NCBI GenBank assembly: GCA_963773625.1
Contig: CAVZCJ010000015.1
Location: 124,001-188,000 of the forward strand
DNA: 64,000 bases
Source of the DNA: DATARH01 sp963773625
GTDB lineage: Bacteria > Pseudomonadota > Alphaproteobacteria > ATCC43930 > CGMCC-115725
Direction of reading: 5' to 3'
Shown: positions 7,364-16,467 of the stretch, piece after piece
Layout of the letters: every line of letters starts with the position of its first letter
Numbering within the stretch: position 1 is the first letter of the stretch
Translations under genes and position numbers: made by a program
The notes under the pieces: model-generated
The model's database searches: none
Told to the model about the DNA's origin: nothing
What the model saw: only the letters and a program-made list of their open reading frames with translations

Positions 7364-9241
7364 TTGCTGGCGGTCGAGGGCCCGGCGTTGATCCTTACAG
7401 AAGATCAAGAACTCCATCATCGCCGCGGTTTCGCTTCCAATCTGAAAACCAGGGTGCGGCTGTTCACCCGCCACAATATCCGCAACAGCGATGTCGGCAT
7501 GACCATTGTCGCCGCCGCGCTCGGCTCGGTGATCGCGTTGGGAGTGGCGCTGACCAGTCTCGCCGTCGCCGAATTTCACCATCTGCTCTACGGCGTGCGG
7601 CTCGAGCAGCGGTTGAGCGGCGTTGTCGAGATCGAGCGATGGCGGCTGCTCCTGATCCCATGTCTCGGCGGCCTCGTTTATGGGTTGGTCGCCTATGCGC
7701 TGTGGCGATGGAAGCCGCGCGACATCGTCGACGCGATCGAGGCCAACGCGCTGCATGGCGGCCACATGTCGCTCAGCGACAGTTTGCGTCTAACGGGGCT
7801 TACGGTGCTGTCAGCCGGGATAGGCGCCTCGGTCGGCCTCGAGGCGGCCTATACTCAGCTTGGCGCCGGCATCGCCTCACGAATTGGACGGCAGCTGCAT
7901 TTGCGCCGCGGCGATTTGCGGACCTATGTCGGATGCGGCGCCGCCGCGGCGATCGCGGCCGCCTTCAACGCGCCTCTGGCCGGTGCCTTCTACGCCTTCG
8001 AGCTTATCATCGGCTCGTACACGCTGATGACTCTGGTGCCGGTGGTTGTCGCGGCGATTTTCGCCACCCTGGTGACGCGCACACTTTTCGGCGAGCAGCC
8101 GATCTTTGTCGCTTACGCGCATGTCGATTTGTCCGCGGCCAACTACTTGATCCTCGCCGTCTTGGGCCTCGTCGCCGGGCTTCTGGCGATCGGGGCAATG
8201 GTGGGCGTCACCTTCGTCGAGCAGTGGTCGAAGCGGGCGTCGCTGCCGACGTGGGCCCGGCCGGCATTGGGCGGACTGATTCTCGGCAATTTCGCCTGGT
8301 TTTTCCCGCAAGTTCTGGGCAGCGGCCATGGCGGCATCGAAACCACCATCGCGACCGGCCCGGACGCCTATGCACTTCCGATGCTTCTGCTGCTGATCTT
8401 CGCCAAAACGGTTGGCTCGGCGGTGTCGATCGGCAGCGGGTTTCGCGGCGGCATGTTCAGCTCATCGCTGTTCCTCGGCGCGTTGTACGGCGCCGCGGCC
8501 GCGCTGATCCTGCATGAATTGACGCCGGGGGTGGCAATCAACGCGACGATCTACATCCTCGCTGGGATGGGCGCCGTCGCCGCGGGCGTGGTCGGCGCGC
8601 CGGTAACGATGATTATTTTGGTGCTCGAGTTCACCTCCGATTTTTCGGCGACGCTTGGGGTCACGGTATCGGTGATCATTTCAATCCTGGTGGTGCGCCA
8701 CGGCTTTGGCTATTCGTTCGCGACGTGGCGTTTTCATTTGCGTGGCGTGACGCTGCACAGCCCGCATGACATTGGCTGGCTGCACGAACTGCAGGTTGCC
8801 AATCTGATGCGTCGCGACTTTGCCGTTGTCCCCTTCGACCTGCCACTTGTCGAACTGTGCCGGCAATTTCCGATGGACGCGTCGACACCTATTTTCGTCA
8901 TCGACGCCCAGGCGGCCTACCGAGGCGTGGTCGATCCGATCGAGGCGCATGCGATAGCCAACCGTGACCCCGAAACGACTCAGGTCGCCCGCGACGTCGC
9001 GCATGGGGCCGAGCATTTCCTCACGCCGGGTCAGCCGGTGCGCGAGTTGCTCGACCATTTCATCGTCTCCGCGGCGGAGACTCTGGCAGTCGTTGACAAC
9101 CCCCGCGACCGTCATATCCAAGGGTATCTCAGCGAAGCCTTCGCATTGCGCCGCTATTATCGGGAATTGGAAGCGCGGCATCGTGAAGAACTTGGCGACG
9201 ATGAGTTGTTTAATCTGCATCACACCGCGTCCAATGATTGA
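7364..9241 (+). CDS. CLC-family chloride transporter or channel with C-terminal regulatory domain
   Basis: About 625 aa: a short N-terminal tail, a CLC membrane domain of multiple helices to about residue 440, and a cytosolic C-terminal region resembling a pair of CBS domains. The gating-glutamate motif reads GLEAAYTQ in place of GREGP. In AAFNAPLAGAFYAFELIIG the first of the two glutamates of E. coli ClcA is kept, but the second, the proton glutamate, is Leu. The anion-selective motif GSGHGGIE follows. This could be a channel-like CLC. The TTG start at 7364 (after GGTGG) is uncertain; ATG at 7499 would cut into helix A. Confidence 0.85.
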   Translation: MLAVEGPALILTEDQELHHRRGFASNLKTRVRLFTRHNIRNSDVGMTIVAAALGSVIALGVALTSLAVAEFHHLLYGVRLEQRLSGVVEIERWRLLLIPCLGGLVYGLVAYALWRWKPRDIVDAIEANALHGGHMSLSDSLRLTGLTVLSAGIGASVGLEAAYTQLGAGIASRIGRQLHLRRGDLRTYVGCGAAAAIAAAFNAPLAGAFYAFELIIGSYTLMTLVPVVVAAIFATLVTRTLFGEQPIFVAYAHVDLSAANYLILAVLGLVAGLLAIGAMVGVTFVEQWSKRASLPTWARPALGGLILGNFAWFFPQVLGSGHGGIETTIATGPDAYALPMLLLLIFAKTVGSAVSIGSGFRGGMFSSSLFLGALYGAAAALILHELTPGVAINATIYILAGMGAVAAGVVGAPVTMIILVLEFTSDFSATLGVTVSVIISILVVRHGFGYSFATWRFHLRGVTLHSPHDIGWLHELQVANLMRRDFAVVPFDLPLVELCRQFPMDASTPIFVIDAQAAYRGVVDPIEAHAIANRDPETTQVARDVAHGAEHFLTPGQPVRELLDHFIVSAAETLAVVDNPRDRHIQGYLSEAFALRRYYRELEARHREELGDDELFNLHHTASND

Positions 9242-9301
9242 ATTTTTTATTAATCTTTATGAAAATTCACCGATTTCGGCGGGATGTGCTATCATCAACC
9301 A

Positions 9302-10756
9302 ATGATCCTGGGGCGGGTACTACTAGGGGTTCTTTGCGGCCTGGGCCTGATTGCATCAACCGGATTGGCTGATGATGGGGGCCCGGTGCGGATCGGCCGG
9401 CTGAGCGCGGTGTCGGGCGGGGTGCAATATCATTCCCCGGCCGGGACCTGGCTGTCGGCGCTGGTCAACGAGCCAGTCGGCACCGGAGTTGGAGTGCGCA
9501 ACGCGCGGGGCGCCGCGAGCGAGATCCGCATCGGCGACAGCCTGTTGGCGCTCGATTCGGCGAGCGAGTTGTCTTTTCTGCAGCTCGACACGGACGCGGT
9601 GCAGATTGGCCTGCCACAGGGCCGGATATACCTGCATATTGCCGCGGGAAGCCTAGCAAAATCGGTTGAGATCGATCTTCCTGGCGGCGGAGTGTGGCTG
9701 ACCGCGCCCGGCGACTACGACATCGTCGCGGGCGACACCCAGGAGGCGGCGCGTGTCAAAGTCTTTGCCGGCCACGCCGCGCTAGGCGGAGGGCTCGATG
9801 ACAGCGTCATCGCCGCGACCCCGCCCGATCCTTTCGACGTCAGCGCGTGGCGCAACGCCAACGATGCCAACGACGATGCCGCGCATCTGCCGCGCGGTGT
9901 CACCGGCGGCGAGGCTCTCGCCACGGCCGGCGACTGGGATCACAACTCGAGCTACGGTGACATTTGGTACCCGAAAGATTTGCCGGTCGATTGGATGCCG
10001 TACCGTTATGGGTCGTGGCGCTACCTGCCGCCGTGGGGCTGGACTTGGATCGACGCCGCGGCGTGGGGATTTGCGCCGTCCCATTATGGCGCCTGGGTCC
10101 GGCTTGACGGACGCTGGGCTTGGTCGCCGGGGTCGTCAAAAAGCGAACCCGCCTTCAGCCCGGCGGTCGTTGGTTTTCTCGGCACTCCGGGAATTGGCTT
10201 GAGCCGTCCCGGTAACGACGGCGCCGCCGTCGCGTGGTTTCCGCTCGCGCCGGGAGAGACAGCAAACGATCCTGACGAGCACTACCGCAACCGTCGTGCC
10301 GCCAGCGTCGTGCCGCGATCAGTTTTCGCCGGCGGCAAGATGGTCCAGACGGCGCTGCTGGAACTTCCCGAGCGGCGCCTCGACGACGCACCGGTGGTTC
10401 TCGGCGCGCTGAACATTCCGCCGGTCGGCAGCGGCGGGACCGCGTTTATCGCCGAGGCCGACCCGCCACCGGTGGTGGTGGATCATGTTGCCGTGGTGAC
10501 GCCGGTGGAGAAGCCAGCACTCCAGCCTGCGCCGCAGGCGCGGGCCAAGCGGACGCAGATGGTGCGCATTCACGACATTCTAAGGCGTGCCGCAAACAAG
10601 AAGGTGCCGCGCGCGGCAGTGTCGGCATCGCATCATTGGCGCGCCGCCGAGGCCGCGCCAGCCCGGCCGCGTCTCGCACCATCGACGACCGCGACAGCTT
10701 CGACGCATAATCACCGACGCCTCGCCGCTGCCCGTGGAGGGGTGCAGATCCGCTAA
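9302..10756 (+). CDS. Secreted FecR-like / DUF6600 protein
   Basis: A signal peptide ends at about residue 22 (STGLAD). Residues 30-170 resemble a FecR-type domain (GVQYHSPAGTW, then ASEIRIGDSLLALDSASEL). Residues 210-300 hold the Trp/Tyr-rich block typical of DUF6600, with GSWRYLPPWGWTW and YGAWVRLDGRWAW. The last 100 residues are Pro/Ala-rich and basic and probably disordered. Such proteins are exported, cell-envelope associated and functionally undefined. It sits just after the CLC gene, with AT-rich sequence between them that may hold its own promoter. Confidence 0.75.
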   Translation: MILGRVLLGVLCGLGLIASTGLADDGGPVRIGRLSAVSGGVQYHSPAGTWLSALVNEPVGTGVGVRNARGAASEIRIGDSLLALDSASELSFLQLDTDAVQIGLPQGRIYLHIAAGSLAKSVEIDLPGGGVWLTAPGDYDIVAGDTQEAARVKVFAGHAALGGGLDDSVIAATPPDPFDVSAWRNANDANDDAAHLPRGVTGGEALATAGDWDHNSSYGDIWYPKDLPVDWMPYRYGSWRYLPPWGWTWIDAAAWGFAPSHYGAWVRLDGRWAWSPGSSKSEPAFSPAVVGFLGTPGIGLSRPGNDGAAVAWFPLAPGETANDPDEHYRNRRAASVVPRSVFAGGKMVQTALLELPERRLDDAPVVLGALNIPPVGSGGTAFIAEADPPPVVVDHVAVVTPVEKPALQPAPQARAKRTQMVRIHDILRRAANKKVPRAAVSASHHWRAAEAAPARPRLAPSTTATASTHNHRRLAAARGGVQIR

Positions 10757-10771
10757 CTGGCGAGTGCCGCG

Positions 10772-11821
10772 ATGATCGACTTCCGCAGCGACAATACCGG
10801 TCGCGCCGCTCCCGAAATCCTCGATTCGCTGGTCCGCGCCAATAGCGGCACCGCGCTCGGCTATGGCGCCGACGAATGGACGGCGCAGCTCCAGGACCGG
10901 TATTCCGAGCTGTTCGAGACCAAGGTCCGGGTGTTTCCGGTGGCGACCGGCACGGCCGCGAACGCGCTCTCTCTGGCGTCGATTTCGCCGTCCTGGGGAC
11001 TCGTCTTCTGTAGCGCGGCCGCGCACATCAACACGGCGGAGGCCAATGCCGCCGGGTTCTTTGGCGGCGGGCTCAAGCTCGCACCGGTCGCTGGCGAGCA
11101 CGGCAAGGTCGACGCCACGGCGTTGGCGGAGGCGCTAGCCGGTTTCCCGCTGGGCCAGCTGCATCGCGGCCAGCCTGCCGCGGTCAGCCTGACCCAGGCG
11201 AGCGATCTCGGCGCGGTGTACCGGCTCGACGAGGTGCGCGCCGTGGCCGAAGTCGCCAAGGCGCGCGGTCTCTATACACACATGGATGGCGCCCGCTTCG
11301 CCAACGCGCTGGCGCGGCTGCAATGCCCCCCGGCCGACTTATCGTGGCGCTCGGGCGTGGACATCCTGTCGTTTGGCGCGACCAAGAACGGCGGGGCGTT
11401 GTGCGACGCGATCGTGGTGTTCAAACCCGAGATCACCGACGGGCTGGCGGTGCAGCTCCGCCGCGCCGGCCAGGTCTGGTCGAAGATGCGTTTCGCCTCC
11501 GCCCAGCTGATGGCTTACATCGAAAACGGGTTGTGGCTGCGCCTGGCGACCGCGTCGAACCGCGCGGCGGCGAGGATCGCCGGCGGGATCGAGGGTACGC
11601 CCGGGCTGAAGCTGGTGGCGCCGGTCGAGGCTAACGAGATCTTTCTCGAACTGCCGAACGGCGTCATGGACGCGCTCGAGGACGACGGTTTCCAGTTTTA
11701 TCGGCGCAGCGCGACGCTCGCGCGCTTTGTCTGCCGCTTTGACGTGACCGATGCGGAGGCCGACGCTCTGGTCGCTTCGCTGAAACGCCACTGCGTTTCG
11801 CCGGCCAAGGCGGCGGAGTAA
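10772..11821 (+). CDS. ltaE: Low-specificity L-threonine aldolase
   Basis: The 349-aa length is typical of the family. It starts IDFRSDNTG; the PLP-phosphate and ring contacts are in ATGTAANALSL and AAAHINTAEA, and the PLP aspartate in THMDGARFANAL. The Schiff-base lysine is in SFGATKNGG. The enzyme cleaves threonine or allo-threonine to glycine and acetaldehyde. The usual HIYxxE after the aldolase histidine reads HINTAEA here, a known variant class. It is probably co-transcribed with the next gene, 11 bases downstream. Confidence 0.88.
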   Translation: MIDFRSDNTGRAAPEILDSLVRANSGTALGYGADEWTAQLQDRYSELFETKVRVFPVATGTAANALSLASISPSWGLVFCSAAAHINTAEANAAGFFGGGLKLAPVAGEHGKVDATALAEALAGFPLGQLHRGQPAAVSLTQASDLGAVYRLDEVRAVAEVAKARGLYTHMDGARFANALARLQCPPADLSWRSGVDILSFGATKNGGALCDAIVVFKPEITDGLAVQLRRAGQVWSKMRFASAQLMAYIENGLWLRLATASNRAAARIAGGIEGTPGLKLVAPVEANEIFLELPNGVMDALEDDGFQFYRRSATLARFVCRFDVTDAEADALVASLKRHCVSPAKAAE

Positions 11822-11832
11822 CACCGCGGGCG

Positions 11833-12321
11833 ATGCATTTTCTCGGGATCGTACGATCCCTCGCGCTCCTGGCTCTGGCGAACGGCGCTCCGGTTATCGG
11901 CAAAAAGATTTTTGGCAGCCGGCTTGCCTATCCGCTCGATCACGGCGTGACCTTTCTCGATCGACGACCGCTTCTGGGTCCGTCGAAAACCATTCGCGGC
12001 ATCGCGCTCTCGATCCTGGTCACGGCGGCGGGCGCGCTCCTCGTGGGCGTCACGCCGCAGACCGGCGCGCTGTTGGCGGTTGGCGCGATGGCCGGCGATC
12101 TCTTCTCCAGCTTCGTGAAGCGCCGCTTGGGTCGACCGCCGAGCAGCCGGGCGCTTGGCCTGGACCAAGTGCCGGAATTGCTGGTGCCATTGCTGGTGTG
12201 CCAGGGGCCGCTCGGGCTCGGCGCGATCGATATCGTACTGGCGGTGGCGATCTTCCTTATCGGCGAACTGGTGCTGTCGCGTCTGCTGTACCGGGTTCAC
12301 CTCCGCGACCAGCCTTACTAG
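11833..12321 (+). CDS. CarS-like (CDP-archaeol synthase family) membrane protein
   Basis: The 162-aa product has about four transmembrane helices. It has the family's LANGAPVIGKK near the start and LDRRPLLGPSKTIRG at residues 41-56, the conserved CTP-handling signature, plus GDLFSSFVKRRLG in the middle. In archaea the family activates archaetidic lipid with CTP. In proteobacteria the substrate is unknown, and the organism would also need CdsA for its ordinary phospholipids. The gene follows ltaE closely and converges on the metallophosphoesterase gene. Confidence 0.75.
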   Translation: MHFLGIVRSLALLALANGAPVIGKKIFGSRLAYPLDHGVTFLDRRPLLGPSKTIRGIALSILVTAAGALLVGVTPQTGALLAVGAMAGDLFSSFVKRRLGRPPSSRALGLDQVPELLVPLLVCQGPLGLGAIDIVLAVAIFLIGELVLSRLLYRVHLRDQPY

Positions 12322-12354
12322 CGCCCGCGAAACACAGCCGCCGCCAGTTCCGCC

Positions 12355-13323
12355 TTAGCCCCGCCGCAGGTGATGCAGAGTGATTTCCGGCGGACAGTTG
12401 AGACGCACCGGGACGATGCACGAGCCGACGCCGACCGACGTATAGCCCGTCATTCGATGGTACTGCCACCCGCCGGCGCCGAGGCGGCGGGGCAACACGG
12501 AGTCGAGAGTTAGCGGGATCGAGCCGGGCAGGCAGATCTGCCCGCCATGTGTGTGGCCGCTGAGCATCAGGTTGAAATCGGCGTGCGCTGCCTGGCGGTA
12601 GATTTCCGGCGTGTGCGATAGGAGGATCGAGAACGCGCCGTCGGGGATGTCGGCGGCCGCCTTTTCGATATTGTCGGCCCTGAAGTAGTGGGCATCGTCG
12701 ATCCCCGCGAGATAGATGTGCTCGCCGGAGCGCACCAGCGGCTCGCACTCATTGAGCAGCATCCGTATTCCCATCGCCTCGAGCGCCGGGACCATTTGGA
12801 TCGTGTCGTGGTTGCCAAGCACCGCGTAGACCGGAGACTTCAGGTGGCCGTGCACCTCGGCGACGGCGTCAAGGCTTGGCGCGAAGGGGCCGTAAGTCCT
12901 GCCGCGATAGTCGCCGGTCAGGACACAAAGGTCGTAGTCAAGATCGCCGGCCACTTCGATCAAGCGCCGCATGGCGCCGGCGCTGATATCCGCGTGCATG
13001 TCGCTAATATGGAGGATGGTGAACCCGTCGAACGCGCGCGGCAGTCCCGCGAAGGCGATCTCGTTGTGCACCACCCGGACGCGTGCGGCATTGCGGCGGC
13101 CGCGCCAATAGAGACCGCTCAGCATCAGTGCGGCACGGATCAGCGAACGCGCCGAATCCAAGTTCTCGATATGGAAGAAATTGATTCCTTGGCCGAAAAC
13201 CTGAGCCTCATGATCCGTTTCGATACCAAGGCGCAGGCGCGCGTGCACCCGGCCGAGCCGGTCTTCCAGTTTCGCGAGGATGTCTTGATCCATGGAAGGC
13301 GCCTTGTCGCCGGGCAGGGACAT
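12355..13323 (-). CDS. Calcineurin-like metallophosphoesterase (YkuE type)
   Basis: All metal-binding motifs are present in order: ISDMHAD, LTGDYRG, GNHD, LLSHTPE and GHTHGGQ. It ends with VPVRLNCPPEITLHHL, like YkuE-type phosphoesterases. Its 322 aa include about 100 N-terminal residues before the catalytic fold, with no obvious signal peptide. The family includes phosphodiesterases acting on lipid headgroups or nucleotides; the substrate cannot be told. Start ATG at 13323 follows GGAGG at eight bases; GTG at 13338 is an alternative. Confidence 0.85.
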   Translation of the reverse strand: MSLPGDKAPSMDQDILAKLEDRLGRVHARLRLGIETDHEAQVFGQGINFFHIENLDSARSLIRAALMLSGLYWRGRRNAARVRVVHNEIAFAGLPRAFDGFTILHISDMHADISAGAMRRLIEVAGDLDYDLCVLTGDYRGRTYGPFAPSLDAVAEVHGHLKSPVYAVLGNHDTIQMVPALEAMGIRMLLNECEPLVRSGEHIYLAGIDDAHYFRADNIEKAAADIPDGAFSILLSHTPEIYRQAAHADFNLMLSGHTHGGQICLPGSIPLTLDSVLPRRLGAGGWQYHRMTGYTSVGVGSCIVPVRLNCPPEITLHHLRRG

Positions 13324-13400
13324 CCCCGAGGCCTCCACAAAGATGGCTCACGGCGCGTGCGGATCAAGGTTCCCCTATCGATACCCAGCCGGGATGACCG

Positions 13401-14225
13401 CTACCCAGCCGCAGCTCCAGCACGCGCAGTCACGAGCCAAAAGGAAGCCATGAGCTGCACCCTAGAGGGGTCGCCTAAGGCGGCCAGTGCCACACGCAAT
13501 GCAGGCTCGGCAGTCCTTCGCAGCGCGGGGTTCTCGCGAACGATCTTTCCTAGCGCTCCCACCTTCAACAGCACCCAACTCATCGCGTCGAGATCGCCAC
13601 TCGACACCATTTCATCATGAGGTTGGATGCTGATCTCGCCGAATCCAGCTGCCTCAAGTGTGCGGCGTATGTGTTCGGGATCGGCGAAGCTGAAAGGACT
13701 CTCGTCGACAATCGACTGGATGCCCGCCGCGGAAAGTGGAAAGCGATCCAATTCGTTCTCTTGCAGTGAACGCCAGCAACTAAAGGCCAGCGCACCCGAC
13801 GGCCGTAGAATTCTGCGGAAGTTGGAGAAAGCCGCAACCGGATCGTTGAAGGTCATCACGCCGAATTGAGAAAACACGGCGTCCGCACTCTCAGACGATA
13901 ATTCCAGGGACTGAGCGTCTGCCTCGATCAACCTTACTTGGGTGAGCCGACTGGTCCTCCGTTTAGAGATTTCAAGGAGCAACGGGGCCACGTCCACCCC
14001 AATGACCTGACCCTTGGTGCCAACCCGATCGGCGAGTTGGAGAAGGGTCTGCCCAGCCCCGCATCCGATATCGAGAACAGTGTCTTCCGGACGCAGAGCG
14101 AGGGCGTCGATGGCCTTCAGCCCCAAGGGAGAAAGCTGCAGGTCGACTAACTCGTACGCCTCGGCCCATGCCTTTGCGTGGAGGAGTCCAGGAGACGACA
14201 TGATGGCTGAACCATCGCCACGCAT
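13401..14225 (-). CDS. Class I SAM-dependent methyltransferase
   Basis: A Rossmann methyltransferase with motif I VLDIGCGAGQT at about residue 48, an acidic residue after IEADAQSLEL, and VFSQFGVMTFNDP as motif IV, in the UbiE/Methyltransf_25 style. The C-terminal part WVLLKVGALGKIV resembles methyltransferases annotated near quinone or small-molecule pathways. The substrate is unknown. ATG at 14225 is preferred because GGAG stands five bases upstream; ATG at 14201 is possible. It is a single gene, in the same direction as gapR. Confidence 0.8.
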   Translation of the reverse strand: MRGDGSAIMSSPGLLHAKAWAEAYELVDLQLSPLGLKAIDALALRPEDTVLDIGCGAGQTLLQLADRVGTKGQVIGVDVAPLLLEISKRRTSRLTQVRLIEADAQSLELSSESADAVFSQFGVMTFNDPVAAFSNFRRILRPSGALAFSCWRSLQENELDRFPLSAAGIQSIVDESPFSFADPEHIRRTLEAAGFGEISIQPHDEMVSSGDLDAMSWVLLKVGALGKIVRENPALRRTAEPALRVALAALGDPSRVQLMASFWLVTARAGAAAG

Positions 14226-14300
14226 TTGAGCTCCGTAGCATGCGCGAAGCGACGCGTCTGCGCCCACCCTAAGGGAGGGCGCAGTAGGGCGGCCTTGCGT

Positions 14301-14570
14301 CTACTCCGCCGCTTCGCTCTCCGGCGGCAGCATGCCGAGGGCGCGCTTGTAGACGTCGAGCAGGCTTTCCTGCTCGTCGAGGTCATCCTTGTCCATGCGG
14401 CGCAGGCGAATCACCTGGCGCATGATTTTGGTGTCGAAGCCGGTGCCCTTGGCCTCGGCGTAGACTTCCTTGATGTCGGCGCCGAGCGCGCGGCGTTCCT
14501 CTTCCAAGCGTTCGATGCGCTCGATAAAGCTCTTGAGCCGGTCGCCAGCAATCCCCCCAATGTCGGGCAT
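14301..14570 (-). CDS. gapR: GapR-family DNA-binding protein (DUF2312)
   Basis: The 89-aa product matches the family's size. It starts with a helix (LKSFIERIERLEEERRAL) that forms a coiled coil, then the conserved IKEVYAEAKGTGFDTKIMRQ and LDVYKRALGMLP. In Caulobacter, GapR encircles overtwisted DNA ahead of replication and transcription forks and aids chromosome segregation. Found almost only in alphaproteobacteria, it is good evidence for the host class. It lies 9 bases after the DUF1244 gene and is probably in the same transcript. Confidence 0.93.
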   Translation of the reverse strand: MPDIGGIAGDRLKSFIERIERLEEERRALGADIKEVYAEAKGTGFDTKIMRQVIRLRRMDKDDLDEQESLLDVYKRALGMLPPESEAAE

Positions 14571-14579
14571 AACGGTCCT

Positions 14580-14888
14580 TTAGTGTTTGTGCTGCTGCGA
14601 GGCGAAAGCCGCCTTCTGCTCGGCGCTCGCCTCCTTCTGGTACTTCTTGCGCCACTCGTCATAGGGCATGCCGTAGACGATTTCGCGCGCCTGCGGGTCG
14701 GACAGCTCGACGCCCTTCCCCTCGGCCGCCTCGCGGTACCATCGCGACAGGCAATTGCGGCAGAACCCGGCCAGGTTCATCAGGTCGATGTTCTGCACGT
14801 CGGTGCGCTCGCGCAGATGCGCGACAAGGGTGCGGAAGGCCGCGGCCTCGAGTTCGGTGCGGGTTTTGTCGTCGATGTTCTGGTCCAT
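14580..14888 (-). CDS. DUF1244 family protein
   Basis: The 102-aa product has the family core LRERTDVQNIDLMNLAGFC followed by RNCLSRWYREAA and YGMPYDEWRKKYQ. Two Cys residues (GFCRNC) are three residues apart. The start at 14888 follows GGAGGA. Structural-genomics work shows a small helical dimer; no function is known. It is the first gene of a two-gene unit with gapR, so a link to chromosome biology is possible but only inferred. Confidence 0.88.
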   Translation of the reverse strand: MDQNIDDKTRTELEAAAFRTLVAHLRERTDVQNIDLMNLAGFCRNCLSRWYREAAEGKGVELSDPQAREIVYGMPYDEWRKKYQKEASAEQKAAFASQQHKH

Positions 14889-14933
14889 AGAGGATCCTCC
14901 AATACTCGCCCTCTTATGTAGCATCGGAAGCGC

Positions 14934-15983
14934 TCAATGGAAGCGCGGCTTGACCTCTTCGCAGAGCAGCTGGAGGGCGCGTATCACGCCATCATGCGGG
15001 ATTTTGCCGCCACAGTTCAGTTCGGCGAGAATGCCGTCGAGGCCGATTTCCTCCTGCACCTCGCGGAGTTGCGCGGCGAAGCTGTCTGGGGTGCCGCAGA
15101 TCACCTGCGTCGCCAGCGCCTCGTCAAAGGTCAGCGCCTCCAGCCGCTCGACTCGCTTCAACCGTTGCAGCGCGACCTCGCCGCCGGCGCGACGCGCCGA
15201 GTCGCGGCCCAATTCGGCCTGATAGGCAAAGAAGCTCATCAGGCTGTCCTTGAGCTCGGCGCGGGCGCGCTCCTCGGTCTCGGCGAGATAGGCGGGAACA
15301 CGCAAATAGACCTGGCCCTCGCCGGGATGGCCGGCGTCCTTGTAGGCCTCGCGGTAGCTCTGGATATAGGGAACCAGCTGCTTGAACGGCCCTTGCCGCA
15401 CGGCGACGAAAACCGGGAAACCAAGCTTGCCGATGGCCGGGAAGGTCTCCGGGGTCGCGCCGGCCATCCGCATCTCCGGCCAGGGCTTTTGGTACGGCTT
15501 GGGCGACAGCGCGACATTGTCGAAACTGTGATACTTGCCGTGGTACGAGAAGCGGTCCTGGGTCCAAGCCAGCTTGAGGATGTTCAGCGTTTCGGCGAAG
15601 CGCTCGCGGCTCTCATCGTAGGAGATGCCGTATTCCTCGTAGGTGCGTACCACGCCGCTGCGGCCGATGCCGTAGATGAGCCGGCCGTGGCTGACCTGGT
15701 CGACGGTCGCCGCCTCCTCGGCCAGGCGCAACGGGTGCGACAGCGGCAGCACCTGCACCGCGAGGCCGATCCGCACCCGCTCGGTCGAGGCCGCGATGGC
15801 GCTTGCCACCATCATCGGCGCCGACAGTACCGAACGCTCGGGCGCGCCGTGCAGCTCGGCGAGCCAGACCGCGTCGAGGCCCCATTTGTCGGCCGCCGCG
15901 ACCTCACCCAAGGCCTGGTCGAAGGCCACCCCTTCCCCGGCGTTGCCGATCGGCGGAAACTCCATAAAGGTACCGAATTCCAT
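14934..15983 (-). CDS. LLM-class flavin-dependent oxidoreductase
   Basis: The 349-aa protein has a bacterial-luciferase-like TIM barrel. It starts MEFGTFMEFPP and contains GLDAVWLAELHG, VRIGLAVQVLPLSHP and GRLIYGIGRSGV, all typical of FMN-dependent luciferase-like monooxygenases. A ribosome site GGGAGAAA precedes the ATG. The substrate is unknown. Gene direction matches gapR and DUF1244, but a 45-base gap suggests its own expression. Confidence 0.87.
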   Translation of the reverse strand: MEFGTFMEFPPIGNAGEGVAFDQALGEVAAADKWGLDAVWLAELHGAPERSVLSAPMMVASAIAASTERVRIGLAVQVLPLSHPLRLAEEAATVDQVSHGRLIYGIGRSGVVRTYEEYGISYDESRERFAETLNILKLAWTQDRFSYHGKYHSFDNVALSPKPYQKPWPEMRMAGATPETFPAIGKLGFPVFVAVRQGPFKQLVPYIQSYREAYKDAGHPGEGQVYLRVPAYLAETEERARAELKDSLMSFFAYQAELGRDSARRAGGEVALQRLKRVERLEALTFDEALATQVICGTPDSFAAQLREVQEEIGLDGILAELNCGGKIPHDGVIRALQLLCEEVKPRFH

Positions 15984-16182
15984 GCGTCTTTTCTCCCGCG
16001 CCGGCTCGCGTTCGCCGGCATTTCATCGCGCTTTTCTAACCTCAGCACGAGCGCCGGGGAGGCGCAAGTATATCGCCTGCTTATAACTATACGATACTGT
16101 TGCGTTGCGTCTTGCGTGGGATTATCGTGTCGCGATTCACGTTATCTGGGCGCTCCGCTATCCCCTCCGAGGAGACTTGGCG

Positions 16183-16456
16183 ATGACTTATACGCGTGGC
16201 GCGGCCTTGGCCCTGCTTGTCGCAAGCGCGTCGGCGATGCCGCTATCCGATGCATCGGCCCGCTGCTGGCGATGCGGACCTGGACCGATCTTCTGGCCGT
16301 TCGCCGCTGCCGCCGCCGTGGTCGGTACCGCGGCAGCGATCGCCACCGCTCCGCTCCGCGCGCTGGCCCCACCGCCGGCGTATACCCGGCTATTATCCGC
16401 CCGCCTATTACGCGCCTCCGCCGGGCTACTACCCGGGTTATTACTACGGCCGCTGA
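16183..16456 (+). pseudogene. Small secreted Tyr/Pro-rich protein, frameshifted
   Basis: The start encodes a signal peptide (MTYTRGAALALLVASASA) and a hydrophobic Ala-rich segment. After PPPAY the reading frame leaves the expected tail. One frame over, the tail reads PGYYPPAYYAPPPGYYPG and stops at 16456, exactly the ending expected of this protein type. Removing one base near 16384 joins the two halves. The result would be about 90 residues. It is either a real mutation or a sequencing insertion. Confidence 0.7.
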
Positions 16457-16467
16457 TCGGCGCTAGC

